The notes: generated by a model not told the origin, from the sequence alone. Numbered from the stretch's first letter, positions 1 to 14,559 are shown. The stretch is 64,000 nucleotides of DNA from Phoronis australis (GCA_002633005.1 NMRA01000562.1:177386-241385), one strand, 5' to 3'. Translations and numbers: made by a program.

Positions 1-1420
1 GCCAGCTCCCAGATGAGTGGCCTGGAAACCTTGCTGCTTGGAAACCTTGCAGCTAGTAGGCCTATTCCCTGTGGGCCTCCGGTCTCAAAGACGTGTCGCT
101 TTACAGTTTCAGTTGTAAAATCCACGGCGGTTCGATAATCTGTTTGAAAGTTTTCACTGTCAACCTCTCGGAAGAAGCATGAGATTTGGATAACACGGAC
201 ATCGTGTTGGTGTGTTGATGTCATATATACTAAGCACCAGACTCACGAGTTTCATTTAAGTTCACATTTTGAAGACTGGTAAAACTTCCCAATTCTGTCC
301 ATTTCTATTTTTGTCACAAACGTTTAGAAAGGACTAAGTGATTTGGAAATAAGCGTACCACGGCCACAGGAACAGAACGCCCGATACTATCGAAGTGAGT
401 GGAATCAATCAAAACTGATCGTTTTCCATCTATGCGTTAACTTAATTGTACACTATAAAGGGTCGGATTTCATATGCAGTATGTCATTTTTCTGAGGCGG
501 TCTGCGGCTTGAAAGAAATAACTAACGAACGGAGGGTATTTCCACCAGTACCCACTTTAACAAAGGTGGATTAAACAAGTAAAAAATAACCCGTAAACTT
601 ACCAATACTTCTCACTTATTCTTACATTTTCGCAAAATTCCAAGTTCTTTTTAGTCAGAACATCATTCTTACTTTATTTCATTTCCCATTCGGTACATAC
701 TGATAATGCAAAAATGCTTAAATTTGGTCCGCCCCGAAGAAAATAGCCAAATCATCGGAGGGCCAGTTTTCTGGAAGGCAGATGAATTTTTAACGGATAG
801 TGTTTTGGGTGTTGACCATTCCACTTAAGAGTACAATTAAGCCATATGTAAACAAAATCCGTGACATGTCATATACCCACATCTGCCTGACATCCTCATA
901 CAATTGCTCTTAAAACACAATCCTCTTTTTAGTAGTACCCACTTACTGAGACTTGTTTTTAACAAGTTGTAGAATCTTATTCGTAATCTAGTAATCGAGA
1001 AATTGGTGCGTAGCAGCAACCGAATATCACTTGCACACCTGCACGGGGGATTGTTTGGGATGCACGCAAATGGCCGGTGTGTGGTAAATGTATTGGTATG
1101 ATCAAGTTCGTCTGGAGCGGACAACGAGAATTTTGTGGTCCCGTCTTCGAGATACGGTTTCCGAAGCTTCTTTATGAGTCCAATGAATAGTGTAAAGTGT
1201 CGGACTCTCCGTTAAGCTAAACAGGTGCCACGTACTATATCCAAAAGTGCTATTCAACAGTTGCGGGTATTGGGGTCAATCCTAAGCTCAAACCTGGCGA
1301 TCGCACGAAATAGGGTCTATCCCGTCGTCGCATGGGCCCTTCAAAAGTCTTGGCGCCCACGATAGGTGGGCGGGGATGGCAACTATGAAACTGTAGTGAC
1401 CAGTAGACGTGTAAAAATTG
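1..1420. other. No supported gene
   Basis: Both strands hold only short open frames (up to 95 codons) with no recognisable motif, dibasic pattern or splice context. AT-rich non-coding DNA or decayed repeats. Confidence 0.5.
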
Positions 1421-1560
1421 GTTCCGATGGCTCAGTGGACTAAAATATCTGCGCGCTTAGCAGAAGGTACCGGGTTCGGGTCTCGGTCGGGGCACTACAG
1501 ATTGATGAGGTCACGTGATGTGGCCAACAGGTGGCGTGTCGACCAGACTTAAACATGTTT
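1421..1560 (+). repeat. tRNA-derived SINE (head and part of body)
   Basis: The first 73 bases fold largely like a tRNA. The acceptor stem GTTCCGA (1421-1427) pairs with TCGGGGC (1487-1493) with two G-U pairs. The anticodon stem TCTGC pairs with GCAGA around a 7-base loop. The T stem CCGGG/CTCGG encloses TTCGGGT. A box A-like TGGCTCAGTGG and a box B-like GGTTCGGGTC are present. The D stem does not pair, and position 33 of the anticodon loop is C rather than the expected T, so this is a SINE head and not a working tRNA gene. The downstream body (about 1515-1560) contains GTGATGTGGC and GACCAGACTTAAA, which recur at about 57576-57618, showing a dispersed family. Confidence 0.6.
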
Positions 1561-4500
1561 GCGAACATGTACTGTGTAACAACTTGAAGATCAAAGTATT
1601 TGTACAGACGAAAAGGTATGACGTTGTCTTGTAATGTCGGGCATCGAAGGAATTGTTTCTGAGCGGACTCACGATGCGTCGATCTACGTTACACTAGCAC
1701 ATTATCTTGCTTAGATCTGGTGATGTTATCTCCATATGTTATCAGATGCGCGGTTACCGAGACGAAAAGGCTTCCCGTTATCTTCTAATACTGGGTGTCA
1801 GAAACAAAAAAGTCGACCATTTTTGCTTTTGATAACTTCGTATGCTTCCTTTTCGCGTAAATCGTCCCTTTGCCGAACTGCTTTTGAGCGGATTCACAAG
1901 CTGTCGTCTACTTTGTTTCCGATTGACAGTTCTAGCCAGGTGAGATGACTCGTGGACGAGACGGTCTCGCCACCTGGTGACTGACTTCTGCGTTTGTTGT
2001 AAATCTCATGCGCAATGAATAGTTCTAGTAAATATAACAACTCGAAGAAATGGAGTAGACCGCGAGATCGTCTGCCAAACGTGCGACTGTGAAGAAGGCT
2101 GGGCTTTATTTGTATTAAAGCTATTGTAGCGTAATAAGTTAGCTGTCCACAGAAATAAAAAATGAGACTGTTGACGGAGTCTTCGGACACAGGTGAACAA
2201 ATCACTTTAATCAAGCAAGTGTTCTAGTATACTAATATTCGCATGCTTGTCTGGTAAGAGTAAGTAGGTTCGCTAATAACTAATACAGCCTGTAAAACAC
2301 AGATAATGCTAGACATTTTAATTTATCATTCAGTTTTCTGAAAGCGAATGCAGTCTTCTAAATGGCAAAACTGTGCCGAGCCCCCTTAAATGACTTCCAT
2401 TATATGTAGGCCAAATAAAGAGCATTCGCGTGAAATTGTTGTTAGGCCTAGTGTTGTCATCATATACTTTGTTATCATCATCATGTCCAATCCGTACGCA
2501 ATGATTGTCAGACGTTTTTTTGTTAGTGAAATATCTTAAAAACGTATGTTTCATGACCGATAATAGAAGACACAGGGGAGGAGCTTGGGCCTGTCTTTCC
2601 AAGAAGACCACCTGCGCAATGACATTCGACTGAGTGTTGTCTCATCTGGAATGTCGTGGATGGCTGGGTCATTGTCAAGGTACAGGCCGGAAAACCATCC
2701 TACTCTGTAACACTCCTTGACTCACAAATTAAATTAATTGGTTTGATGAAATAAATTGCTTGATTAATTTGCCTCATTCAATAAGTTTGTCCGAATGAGC
2801 GTGCATGGTCGGTCCCTCGCACCGGAAATGAAGTTCGGTTTTAGAACAATTGTCGCTGCTAATAATGACAATAAGTCATTGGACTTATAAAGAGAAGTCA
2901 AGATACTGAATGAATCACTGTACTGTCAGACCGAACATGACCACAGCTGGAGCGCGTTCAAGCATTTTTTTTCTTTTCTCTGCTTTAGAAATTAGACCTG
3001 TTCTTCACTGACAGAACGTAAGGCGTAACGAAGCGTTTCATTAATAAGGCGTTCACATGCCGTCCGATCAAAAGGTGAAAGATTTTCACGTGTGAACATT
3101 CGTTTGACGTCAGATAGCCTTCTAATCGTACAGCCACAAATCAAACGTCAAATCGACCTCCATAGCGTGAAAAACACATTTCAATGACGTTTTTGTAGTT
3201 AGGCATTATTTGTCCATGTTAAGTGATGACGCGCCTTCAACTTATATGGCGCGATATGGACCCATAAACAGGAACAGAAATGCACAATTACATCACGTTT
3301 TCAAAAACATTAGTAGATCTTGATTTTTTTCACGGGTACAATTTATAACTTCAATTACAAAATTATGTGTTTGGATTAATTGGTGTGCTCCGACAACGGT
3401 TGCACCGTTCATAGGGTAATAATTTTCCGGCGTACAGTTTAGTTATTTACCGCGCTATGCAAATCTGGCCTATTAATGTATTGTTTTTAATTTTGGTATT
3501 TTAATCTTATTCGTGTCCAAAACGTCAAACTACGTCATATTAAACAAGCGAATAGTCAATGTACGTGATTAGCGAGATTACTATCGCTTTAACGTTTACT
3601 GGCAATTCCACTTGGGACGGCGGTTAGGACGCCTCCAATTTGTAAACACTTGTTTTTAGCGGCTGGTCTAGCTTCTGATCAAACGTCCTAACTGCCTTTT
3701 TACAAAAATTCTACATCTAAACGCGACACAAGTCTATAAATGAGACCGATTTTTCCAAACTTAATCTTACAGGAACATTTGCGTTAATGTAAATAAGTAC
3801 TTGGAAACTCTTGTTATTGATATACATGTATACATTATAGAGGCGTCGTATTTGTAAAATAATCCATTTATTTGCTAGAACGAGTCATTTTGCATAACAA
3901 TTTTATTTTATTTTCATTGGAACGATTACTGAGGTGAGTTTTAATGAATTAGATTAACGCCATTGAATACACGCTGTTGAGATTTCTGACGCCAGCTACA
4001 TTCAACATATGTACATCCATAACTGTTAGAATTCTTCGTTGAAGAAATGCATTCAGTGGTATTGCTTCGCTGGGCAAGAGACATCCACACTCATTGAACG
4101 TCTCGTTATAATTGATTGTTAAAGATAATTGATAAGGATCAAGATCTCAGGCTAATTTACTCGTGTATGTTTGTCAGTGAACTCATCTCAGTCATGACCG
4201 TATCCAGCTGTCAGCCGCCGTGCAGTGCGATGACTCAGCAGTGGTTTTGTTCACGCACGAGGAGCCAACGCATTTCGCTGACTAAAGCAGCACACAGCAA
4301 CGAATGAGGTCTAGGTTAAAATCCCCCAGATTTAAGTAAAAACGCAGCAAGGATTCAACAGAGAAAGTGGCACCAGCCCGGATCCGGTGAGATCATACTG
4401 TGTAATCGTGAAAGATTAAACCCTTTCAACTGTTGGACTCATAAATGCCGGTTTCTCATTGGTTGAGCGGGTGAGTGTCCCGGTAATACTCTCACAGAGG

Positions 4501-4984
4501 TATACGGGACGTGGCATCGAGAAGGGTGACTTTTTCATGTCCAGTTCCCTTATAAAACGTTGCCATTTCCGACAAAGCTCTCCACGAAACAGTTCAATGT
4601 TCATGGAGTTCGAAACTCCTACAAAAGGTTCTTTTCCGTTTTAGTAGGTCTACACAAATCTACAAAAGGATTTTAACATTGTTTGTGTGTTTTTAAGTCT
4701 GTTTGCAGAAATATTTACTCGTTTTTGTTAACATGACAGAGCTTCGTGTACTGTTTTAGACTCAGTTGTCCAAGAATCTATACACAAGGGTTTGGCTTTT
4801 GGGATTACCTCGAAAAGGAAAACGAGTGTTGATTCTGGAACAGCAACCTACAGTGGGAGTCTTCTTCACGGAAACTCTCTACTAACGGATTCTTTTTTCG
4901 ATTTCATTCTCGAAATGGGTGGCTATCCTAATATTCCAAATACAGACACCACTAAAAGTAAAATTGAATGCCTTCGGGATGAGA
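1561..4984. other. No supported gene
   Basis: No convincing coding region. One small inverted repeat is visible: GGCGGTTAGGACG at 3619-3631 and CGTCCTAACTGCC at 3684-3696 (12 of 13 pairs), possibly the ends of a tiny foldback element. The rest is AT-rich with short frames only. Confidence 0.4.
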
Positions 4985-5198
4985 GTTTTTCAACTCACCC
5001 TAGAAAGGACTGTCCTCCATCCCAGGTTACTTCCCAGACCTGGCTGAAATTTTGTTTTATACAGCTGGATCCACGGGAGAAATGTGCCTTGCTCAACGAC
5101 GCGACCACATGGTTGCGGAAGCCATGGATTCAACCAAAACCCTTTGGTTGAAAGCCCTTGAAGGATAGGCCTACGCTGAGCCACACTGGCAGAGCATT
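4985..5198 (-). repeat. tRNA-derived SINE, minus strand
   Basis: Read on the minus strand from 5198, the sequence has a box A-like TGGCTCAGCGTA and, about 40 bases on, a box B-like GGTTGAATCC. Then comes a body with GAGCAAGGCAC and CCAGCTGTATAAA about 20 bases apart. That body arrangement (a GCAAGGCAC word followed by CAGCTGTATAAA) is the conserved part of a SINE type widespread in marine animals, as I recall it. The open frames seen here on both strands are incidental to the SINE. No poly-A tail or target duplication could be fixed. Confidence 0.6.
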
Positions 5199-8100
5199 AC
5201 ATTTATTTTCTTCTCCCTCGCGAAGCAGTGAATGACGTTAACAATCATGAAAAGCGAAGTAATTAATTTGGAAAATCAGGAATTTAAAGGTTACCAAGCG
5301 GTTTACGGCTGAGAAATGCATTTTGAGGTTAATTTTAGATTTTTGGGAGAGAGATATAAAACGGCAAGCTGTTGTTTATTGTGACTTTTAATGAATCGCA
5401 GAGTCCTAACAAAAACTGAGGCTGCGACCTTATCAGGTGTGTTGGTGAAAATGGCCGACGCCGGACGGGTTTGCATTCCACTCCAATAGCTTGACATTCA
5501 AGCTTACTTTCGATTGATGTTGAAGTAAATCTGAAAACGTTTTGAAAAATGTTTTATGTTTCCAGTCTTTGACTAATTAATCAATCAAGTACCTCGGTGA
5601 GCCTCAGCTGAAACATTTTGACTGAAGTCGGCCAGTCGACATACGCCTACACGAAAGTCGCTTTCCAGACAGGACAAACCAGCTTTGGAACTGCGATAAC
5701 TTGATCATTACAAATGCTAACTAGTGCAATTATTGGAGATTATCTATAACCATAGTGTTGCGTTAGGTGAGTGGCTAGGTGCAGTGCGAGTAAGTCGATA
5801 CCTAAATATCACGACGTTGAACAGTGGAGGAAGTTGTGGGCAGTCCTAATAGATTTTTTGCGAAAATGAAAGCAAAACAACACATTCACTGATGAAAATC
5901 ACAATATTTGTAAGCTTCTCTTTTTTAAACACCAAGTACTACATGTAGCTGAAAATAGTAAAGTAGTTTTAGAAAGACCTCCCTTTAGACTGGAGCTGCT
6001 TATTTCCAACGGTGCATCAAGGACGCCGGAAAGGGGAGTGGCAAACGATCACTCTTTTCTAAGGAAATACATTCCGCGTAGCTTCTAAAAACGGCCATTT
6101 TTGTCGCGTCACACTGTAGGACCCAATGTCTTGGACCCCGTCTTAATCCGAATACAGATTTTCGGAATTACCTGTCAATTTATCGGTCGAAAATGCATTC
6201 TTTGTTGGGTGGTATAGTCTTCTTGAAGGTATTGGCTTTGGTCAGAGCTTCAAAACAATGAGATCAGTTGTTTGTGATTTTTTACAAATTTCTCATTGTT
6301 ACCGTTGTTTGTCAGACTTTTATTGAAATCAAAGTCGGTGTCTTTCCCGTTTAAACACCGCTACTTAACATCTGGCGTTTGACTCCAAGAAGAGCGTTCG
6401 ACTTCTATTGCAAAACTAATGAGTTCGATACCGTGCTACGGTTAATTTCGGTAAAGCTACTTTTCTGGCCAATAATGTCGCTTCAGCCACAAATGACCAC
6501 GAGCATGACCGGTATTTCCTTTTGACAAGGTCACATGTGATTTCAACATCGTTTCAATGTTAGTACCTATTTAAAAATTCGTGGCCTGGTACTGTATAAG
6601 TGCAAGTAGGCCTAAATCGCCGGACAAGAAAGCCCAAGTTCAGTTAATTTTTCTCTTCTGTCGTAGGCCGTCATGTACTTCCACCTTTGAGTGTCGTCAG
6701 TTTCCTGTCGATAGCGACCGATAGGTGGGTCAGTTCAAATACCCAGATTTTCTTAACATCTCCAGCGAGTGGTCTCAAGGATAAAAATGACGGTTTGTGG
6801 ACACAGTTTTTATTGGACATCTCGGGTGTTATCTTGGCAATATACTCCAGGTTGGAGTTCTATTCAAACAAAAAAACAAAGGTAAAAATGACGAACTAGA
6901 GTCACGCTGTTGATGAATGAAAGCAGCTCACGAAGACTAAAAAATGCTACTCTTTTCTAACGTTGAGATGCAAGCTGAACTACGCCGATAAAAGCTGGTA
7001 ATAGTTGAGCGGAACAGTTCGTAATAGGTTGAGAGTAACAGTCATGATGCTCGAAAACATGCTTGGCAAAACATTTGCTGCATTGAATTCAATTCACCGG
7101 ATTCAGCCGGTTCAACTGGTTAAAATATGTAATGACGACTTCCGGCTTACAGAACAGTCAGATTGTCTTAGTCATTTGACACGGTGGGCCCGGCGAAGTG
7201 AATCGCGTCCATCCACTGAAATGTGCAGTATTCTTCAAGCCTCTTTTAGCCAACTGACACTGAGTATTTTAATATTTTGAACCTGGTCCATTAACTCTTG
7301 ACAACAAAAACAAAGCAATGTACTAAACAATAGCAATGACAGATTTCAACAATTACGGATGTTCGCTCGGAGTATGAGCTTGTTTAGTAAAACGCCATTT
7401 TCACGTTTAGGACCGAGTCAAGTACAATTAATTTACTGAAATAAAGATGAATAATAATCATAAAAGCAGATTTACATTGTCCTTTAATCAACTAAGCACT
7501 TTGCAAATTATTACCGGAGTATGGACAATGAGTCCAACCGTTGTCGATGGTCATCCACTAATCCTGAAAAACAAGTTTGTAAAAATTTCGAGTACCAAAA
7601 TGCCCCATTGGGACACATAGACCTGTAAAAATTTCGACCATGTGATAAAGACTGTGTATCTCTATTCCCATTTCCGTCAACGTAGAGTTAGACAGGCCTT
7701 GAGTAAATATCCGTTTCAAGCATTACCGAAATACATGTACATCTGGTAAGTCTGTAGGAAGCATTATTGACGAGGAACAACATGCAAGCACATCTTTTTA
7801 CAGAACAGTCACGTATAACATCCACGAGCATTATAAATAAATCTGAGGTAGAAAACATAGCAAAAGATGAGAGTTTTGCAAACAAAGTCAACCACCTTTA
7901 TACTTAAAGAGAATTTTGTTGACATCCCTCGCACTGCCGTCGCCGAGTAGGCTTTCCTCTGCCAAGTCGTTCCGCCATTGACCTTTATACAGGCAGATGG
8001 AAACGAACGGATTGTGAAAAAGCGCTTTGATCACAGCCGAATTTGCCAGTCATCAGGTGGCGAAAATGAAATATTTCCATAACTCGCCATTATTGACATG

Positions 8101-11100
8101 CTTCAGAAGGAGGTGAGAGGAACCGCAAAAATCTCCATTCTCGCTAACCTGGACAATTTTGAAGAGTTTGTCGAAGTCGATTACTCTTGCGTTGCTCCCT
8201 CTAAATTTGGCACCCAGTGGACTAGGTATTTGTAGAGTATGAACAACACATTTTACATAGACAACTCCACTTGGCTTCGAGGAAGGGTGCTTATTCTTGG
8301 ACATCAGGCTACGATGCAGAGCCGAGAAGTAAAGCCTTGATCAATCCCACGTCTAGAACACTTGCCGTTTCTCGTCGAAAATCAGTCAGTGAAGAGATTC
8401 TTTTTGGTTAATCTGCAATTGAAATCGTGTCAGCTTTTAAGGGAGTTTCAAGTTGTCGACGCCACTACAACCAGAAGATAGTCGTAAACAAGTTTGACTA
8501 ACCCTACAAGTTGTTTTGTCCATCTCCTGCTTTTAATTGAGCCCAATATTTTCGCTATTTATAGTTCGCTATAAGATATATAATTGCATTTAAGTACGTC
8601 TATTAATACTGTGACAGCGAAAACTTGTGTAGTATAAACAATCGTGTTTTTGGAGATCAAACCCGCTTTCGCCAAACGTTATCTAGGTCCCTTGAATTCA
8701 CGATGATGAAAATGTACTCTGTAGTTTCTGGTGAACACCAAAGCGTAAGGTTCAACCAGTACTCAAAATCGTGAGCAATATTCAGTTTTCGGGTAGTGAA
8801 ATCTCAAGCAAACTTGGAGAAATTTACTCGAAAATTTCAGGACACCTGTACATCAACGTAGATTACTTCAAAAGTGTTCAATTTGTGTATTTGAAGACTG
8901 AATTTCACATTTGATATTTTAGTGAACACTGCGACTATGTTTAAGAAAATTGCAATCAGTGTGAAATAATTCACAAAGTACACGCCCCACACTTTTTATT
9001 AGAAAATTTATGAGACGACAATGGTCTTTTTCGCACGTCTTTTGCCGATACTTTTACTCGTTGACTGGACAGTGCATTGTGTTAGGTTTTAAAAATTAAT
9101 TCCGTTTTCTGGTTTTATCGCGCTAAGGACTTCCAACGAGACTCGAAAAATAAATCTGTAGTCGGAGTGCCTAGTGAAAAAAATTGGGTAAAGTTTGATG
9201 GACGAAATTTCTAGAGTACGTAGAGTGTGGAGTATAGCAACTTAAAGTGCTTTACGTTTCTGAGCAAAGTTTGGTAGTCGCGGGTCGTGGACCGTATACG
9301 ATTCAGAGGTGACGTAGCGCCCGCCCGACTTTCTGGCTACTGGAAACCTCTTATTTGGACCCATGATCAAGTGAATTTAGCATCAATAAGCCACATGACG
9401 TATCAAATCTTCCAAATCACGTGCATTCCGTAAAAGTGGTTTGGCAAGATTGTGAATGACAACGAAAAAATACGCGTTTGATGTTTTGGGAGTAAGCACG
9501 AGCAATTACCACATCGATACAGCAAAATGGCAGTCACAGAAGTGATTGGTGGGTAGGGTTCAAATAATGGGAGAAAATTTACGGCTTCTTTTCCATAAGC
9601 GAGAATTGCACGTGCCAAGAGTCTGGAAGGTATCAATCCTGTGCAGATGATCCTAGCGTCAATGTCGTACAATGGAGGTTTCTGTTATATTCAGAAAAGT
9701 CGCCGATGCAAGCCTGCGGTTTCTTATCACAAAGCTCTACAGGAAGTGCTCAGCGAAAGCATGTTGCATTGCACACCAGTGAATACCAAGGTATTTTTGA
9801 ACGATTTTGGAGCTGAGTTTTGTGAATACGAGTTTTGTTTTTTACGCTAAACATCCAATGTGAACAGGAAACGCGAGGAGTGTTCCTAGAGTGTGTCATT
9901 TAATGACTGGTCACGCTGCTCTAACTAAACAGGACAAAAGCCTTGATTTGAAGCAATGAATTGAAGATACGTGACATCGAACTGTCTGTGGATACTGGAC
10001 TGAAATAGGATCAATGTATTTACGACAAATGTTTCAGTGTAGGCATACCACCATGTGTATATACATGTACTCAAAACTGGACACAAATTTTGACCAATTT
10101 CTAAGCAAATATCTAAAAAATGAAATTCCATGCGATATGATTGCCCCATTATCAAATGACTAGTTAAGTAATATGGTTTCTCGCGAATTTTTGTACGACT
10201 CTCCGGGCCTACAACCGGGGGCTGGAGCAAACTCTTTTTTACTTAATCAAAGTACAAAAACATACTTGATGTTTTAAATGACGAGTGTTGATAGTGCGAC
10301 TTAAAAAGGATACCACAGTAGTATCGAGATGAGACGATTCAGAAATTACGATATTTTGAACAATGTTAAATGGAAAACTTTTAAGTAATATATAAGAATG
10401 AAGTGAGTTATTAAGTGACATATGTCACTATGAACACCAGTCCTACCGCAGTGTATCCATAGAAACCAAAAAGTGTTAATCTGTTTTACTATTTCACGAC
10501 TCCATTTTGCGACCGCCGCAAAATTCTTTGAAACAATCAACTTTCGCCATCGTGTGGGACGTCCCAGGGCAAAAGTCATGCAGGGGTCTAGCTATATTCA
10601 ACCAAACTGGCTTTTAAAACAGCATTATAATTATTTTATGCAGCATGTTGCCAAAAGGAACCAACTCCAGACAAGAGACTCATCAGCTATGGAGCGACTT
10701 GAAACCGAGGCTACAAGGACAAAAGCTAAATTCATGCAAAATTTGAAAGTTTCTATGTCCAAATCACCGAGCTAATAGCATAGAATTATTATCGAGCGCT
10801 GTTTTCCCCATTTACTCGCCATTTTACGTGAAATCTGCAGTTCATTGTCGGGTTCCAATAGAGGGCATTGTAAAAACTGGCTTGTTTATTCCACTTAGTT
10901 CAATACGACGCCAGTGCACACGTATTCTGAACTCGAAATTGTGGACTGTTGAATGTCTTACATCCTATGCGTACACCGGGTGTTCAAACATAAGATGTAT
11001 GTATTTGTAACATGCTCTAGGAGGTCCGGTTTTATATCCGATTTTAAGACAAGACTGCTAAAATAACCGTTGTTATGAAGCCATTACCGGTACCATGGCA

Positions 11101-13124
11101 ACACGCCTGGCACGTGTATAGGATGTGTAGAAAGACATTCAGCACAATCATTTCACGGATCCAATAACCACGACTTTTGTTGATTTTAAAGTCCTATTTG
11201 CCAGTTCAAGCACTCAAAGTTAGGATGCTTTAACTCCGATTAAAACCGCGTGAACAACTAGTTTGTAGCTTTGATTTGATCATTGTAGGCTTGAAGTATT
11301 AAAAGGCTATTTCACTCTCACTTACTGCCTGAACATAAAAAATGAAATTGAATAAATTAACACTAGCAATTTGGTTTAAAAAATAGCTGGTCATGAAAGC
11401 AATTAGCTTTTACCATTAAAAGAAATAGATGGATTAATGACCTGCTTCTAACTTGAAGCGGATCAATTTCCGAGGAGTTACATATAATTAATTGGCGAAC
11501 AGTGTCACTACACACTTCTTCGCATACTCTTTCTAAATTGCCAAAGCGACGGGGGTTCTTTTTGGAAATGGCGGATCTTGTGTGATCAGTGAACCTCTCC
11601 GAATGATCCGCATTCGAGCGTTGAAGCGGGTGACCTCGTCTCCTCACTAAAAGCCACTGGGCACGCCTCTCAGTGAAATTTCATTTATGTGTTTTTGTGG
11701 CAGTGATCAGTCATTTTAGGAGCGCACAAGGTTATTGGTGTATCGAAAACTCATTGCCAAACTGCAAGTTCAACTCAGACCAAGGTGTCCTAATCACCCC
11801 TTACTTCGTCTTGCATTCAGATTTTTCAAAACACAACGACAATGCAGAGCAGCTGATTGAAACTTTATGGGGCCTACCATATTGTGAAAATACTGGTCCC
11901 AGCTGGATGGGAGTGTTTGGTTAAACTGAAATGTAATCAGCCGTTAGACCATTCGACACACAATAGAAGAACCAACAGGCGCAATCACGCTCATTCCGTT
12001 AAAATGCCGTTCCCTTTGAAAAAGAACAGAAAACACTAACGTGACAAATAGATCCCCCCAAATGGACCCATTGAGACTCGGTGTGCCAACAGTGACCCAT
12101 AGCCGCACTTTTAAAAAATGATTTACTGTATGTTAAGGTAAACTATAAGAACATGCAAAGGTTCGAAATAGAAGACCATAAGAAAACAGCATGGATGTGC
12201 TATGGGCTCGCCCTGGCGTAACTCAACTGGATGTCTCAAAATTTCCATGCTTTTAAGAAGACCTTAAGCTTTTTAATGTATTCGACTCACCGGTCATAGC
12301 ATTTGTTTGGATATAAGGCCAGCTCTTTTGTTTAAAGTTGTAAGTTTGTTGTTTGTTTCATGTCAGTCAGCTATTATCTTTGACTAGTGCAACTAGTAAA
12401 GTATTGACTGACTATAACCATTCCATGAAAATATCGAATTGAAAGGTAAAACAAAACAGAACAAGAGGCAAAAAGATGGAATGGAAAGCGCTTTAGTTGA
12501 AATAATGTGTTAACTAGTAAAATTTAAAATAGGATGGCCTTTTATTCGAAAAAAGCCCATAAAGACTTTACATGTACCTTATTGGTGGAAATTTATGGTA
12601 AGCACTGATGTATTTAGAGTTCTTGATTGAACCAGTGGTGTCAGAAGTCAAATCAGATTCCCCATTTCAATCTAGCACAGTGCGGATTTGTAAGCCAGAT
12701 AATTTGTTTGTACTAAAAGCAAACGTAACCATCTTTTAACTTGAAAGAAAAATTGTGCTCAAACACAGCGCAGCGGCCAAATCCCCCAAACAAGGTGAAA
12801 ATATCAGAAAAACAATATTATGAGTATTATTAATTCTTGAATTCCTATTTTTAGAACAATTGTTGTTGGGTTTGGAAGCAGCAGTAGACAAAACGAATAT
12901 CTTGGGAATAAGGAAAAACCTTTTCCTACCAAAATATTTGATAATTAAGTCCAAAAATTTAACCATTTTTAATTTTGCGCTACGGAATTGAACCAAAATA
13001 TTTGTTATAGAAACACGGAAAACTGTCTATTTTGAACTTCGTATATTCTCAAATAAACCAAGACAGAACCATGGGTCTGTATCATAAGGCTTTAGTCAAA
13101 GATTTGGTCTAACACCGCATACAA
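5199..13124. other. No supported gene (7.9 kb)
   Basis: Open frames are short (up to 101 codons) and none shows a known motif. Two were weighed. The frame at 10473-10775 is lysine/glutamine-rich at its end but has no homology I recognise. The frame at 11673-11924 has a hydrophobic N-terminus and several cysteines but no ATG at its start. Either could be an exon, but nothing decides it. No RNA gene was recognised. Confidence 0.45.
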
Positions 13125-13362
13125 CATGCGCGCACCCAGCCTTCAATATGGGGGGGCTCGAATTCCTGACTCAATGTGGACCTTGTGGTAACAACAAATC
13201 GGGCAGACTAAAAAAAACTGGAGCACCAATGTGAATTGCGCTTTTCCGCATGTTAATGGCTCATTTTCTCCGTCGGACTTTTTGTCTCTCAGAGGCGGAT
13301 CTTTTTGCCAAATGGGGGGCTCATTCGATCCCCCCGAGCCCCTCCCCCTGGGTGCGCGCATG
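13125..13362. mobile_element. Short hAT-like element, CATGCGCGCACCC family, copy 1
   Basis: 238 bp with inverted ends CATGCGCGCACCC...GGGTGCGCGCATG, flanked by a perfect 5-bp target duplication TACAA (13120-13124 and 13363-13367). The interior has G- and C-runs next to the ends and no coding capacity. Three relatives lie at 22295, 25970 and 31492. The 5-bp duplication and CA...TG ends fit the subgroup of hAT elements that make 5-bp duplications; that superfamily assignment is inference. Confidence 0.85.
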
Positions 13363-13367
13363 TACAA

Positions 13368-14416
13368 GTATATTTGAAAAATTACTAAATCTCACTTGAG
13401 CAAAATGTCAAGTCCCTTAGAATATGACTATGCAACTTTTAGTTACTGGGAAAATTTCTCTACTTAATTCCACGATTTTATGTGCTAATAATTACTTGGT
13501 TAAAGCTCTAATCAGTTATTGTGAAGTGGGATTATAAGTCCCGTTTAAATATTAACTTTTGACACGGCGCAAAGCGGCCGTTTACTCACAAATAACTCAG
13601 AAACGGTGGGAAGTCGGAAGTTGTTGACAGGAATATGAGGTTCTTACATATATGTATATGCACAAAGATGCACATTGCGGGAGTCACCGTTCATTATTAT
13701 TCTTGTAGTTGTTGTTATTATTATAGTGCCTCGAATTCCCGCAAGTGTACATTATTCGTGACATTGAGTTTTGCTTCCAAGATTTTTTTGATCGGCTGAG
13801 TAACGCGTTTATCCGCAAGGATTACAGTAGATTATCAGTCATTTGAATTGAGCCCAGTCTCGACTGTTAACGGTGTTTAAGATTCTGACAATTTCCAAAC
13901 AAAATAAAAGGTGGTCACGGTTAAAGTTAGGCAAAGCACTGAACAGCTACCTGACAAATCCTAGAAATTGCGCGATAATGATCACCTGTATATATGTGCA
14001 ATTCTGCGCCATCGCAATAGAGATGATCCCTTCCGCCTTGCCTCAGTTTTGTGTTTAGACATATAGCTGACACGAAACAAGATGATCGGGTGCAAGTTGG
14101 TCCACCTCACAAACTGCTGAAAAAAGTTGTCACCGTGGTACCAATTCACTCCGTGTCAGTCCTGTTTACACACATACTTGCGCTCAATTTTCTCGTTCCT
14201 TGTCAGCTGATCCGTGTCAACTTCTGTAATGTAAAGGGACCAAATTTCTGTCCCTTTTCATGAGACAGATCCCCAGGCTGGGTTGCATAAATCTTATAAA
14301 CTCTGAATAAGTGTCATTGTTGCAGGACAGCTCGAGAACACTGTTCGACAAAAGCAACGCGAGACGTGTTAATCCGGAGTCGTTGTATTTATCCAAGAAT
14401 TTTTTGAGGAAGGTGT
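13368..14416. other. No supported gene
   Basis: AT-rich sequence with short frames only. The stretch around 13560-13700 has the look of a dispersed repeat, but no second copy was found in the window. Confidence 0.4.
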
Positions 14417-14554
14417 CAGTGGCGGATTTAGAGGGAGGCCAAAATTCTCCCAGAATCCATTTGGCAGTTCAAGGATGCGAATGTCTGGGGGGCAAAATCC
14501 TGGCTAATACTCTGACTTGCCCCCCGCCATCTCAAAATCCTGGATCCGTCCTTG
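14417..14554. mobile_element. Short hAT-like element, GGCGGATCC family, copy 1
   Basis: 138 bp starting CAGTGGCGGATTTAG and ending CTGGATCCGTCCTTG, so the ends are imperfect inverted repeats. Flanks are GGTGT (14412-14416) and GATGT (14555-14559), a 5-bp target duplication with one mismatch. The interior (AAAATCCTGGCTAATACTCT and a C-run) matches the fragment at 29642 and, in inverted orientation, the elements at 45887 and 56771. Confidence 0.8.
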
Positions 14555-14559
14555 GATGT

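Noticed and set aside
1421-1493. Functional tRNA gene
   Set aside because: Acceptor, anticodon and T stems pair, but the D stem does not and position 33 is C; downstream body sequence is dispersed, so a SINE is the better reading.
11673-11924. Secreted cysteine-containing protein
   Set aside because: Hydrophobic N-terminus is suggestive, but there is no ATG at the start and no recognisable family or convincing splice structure.
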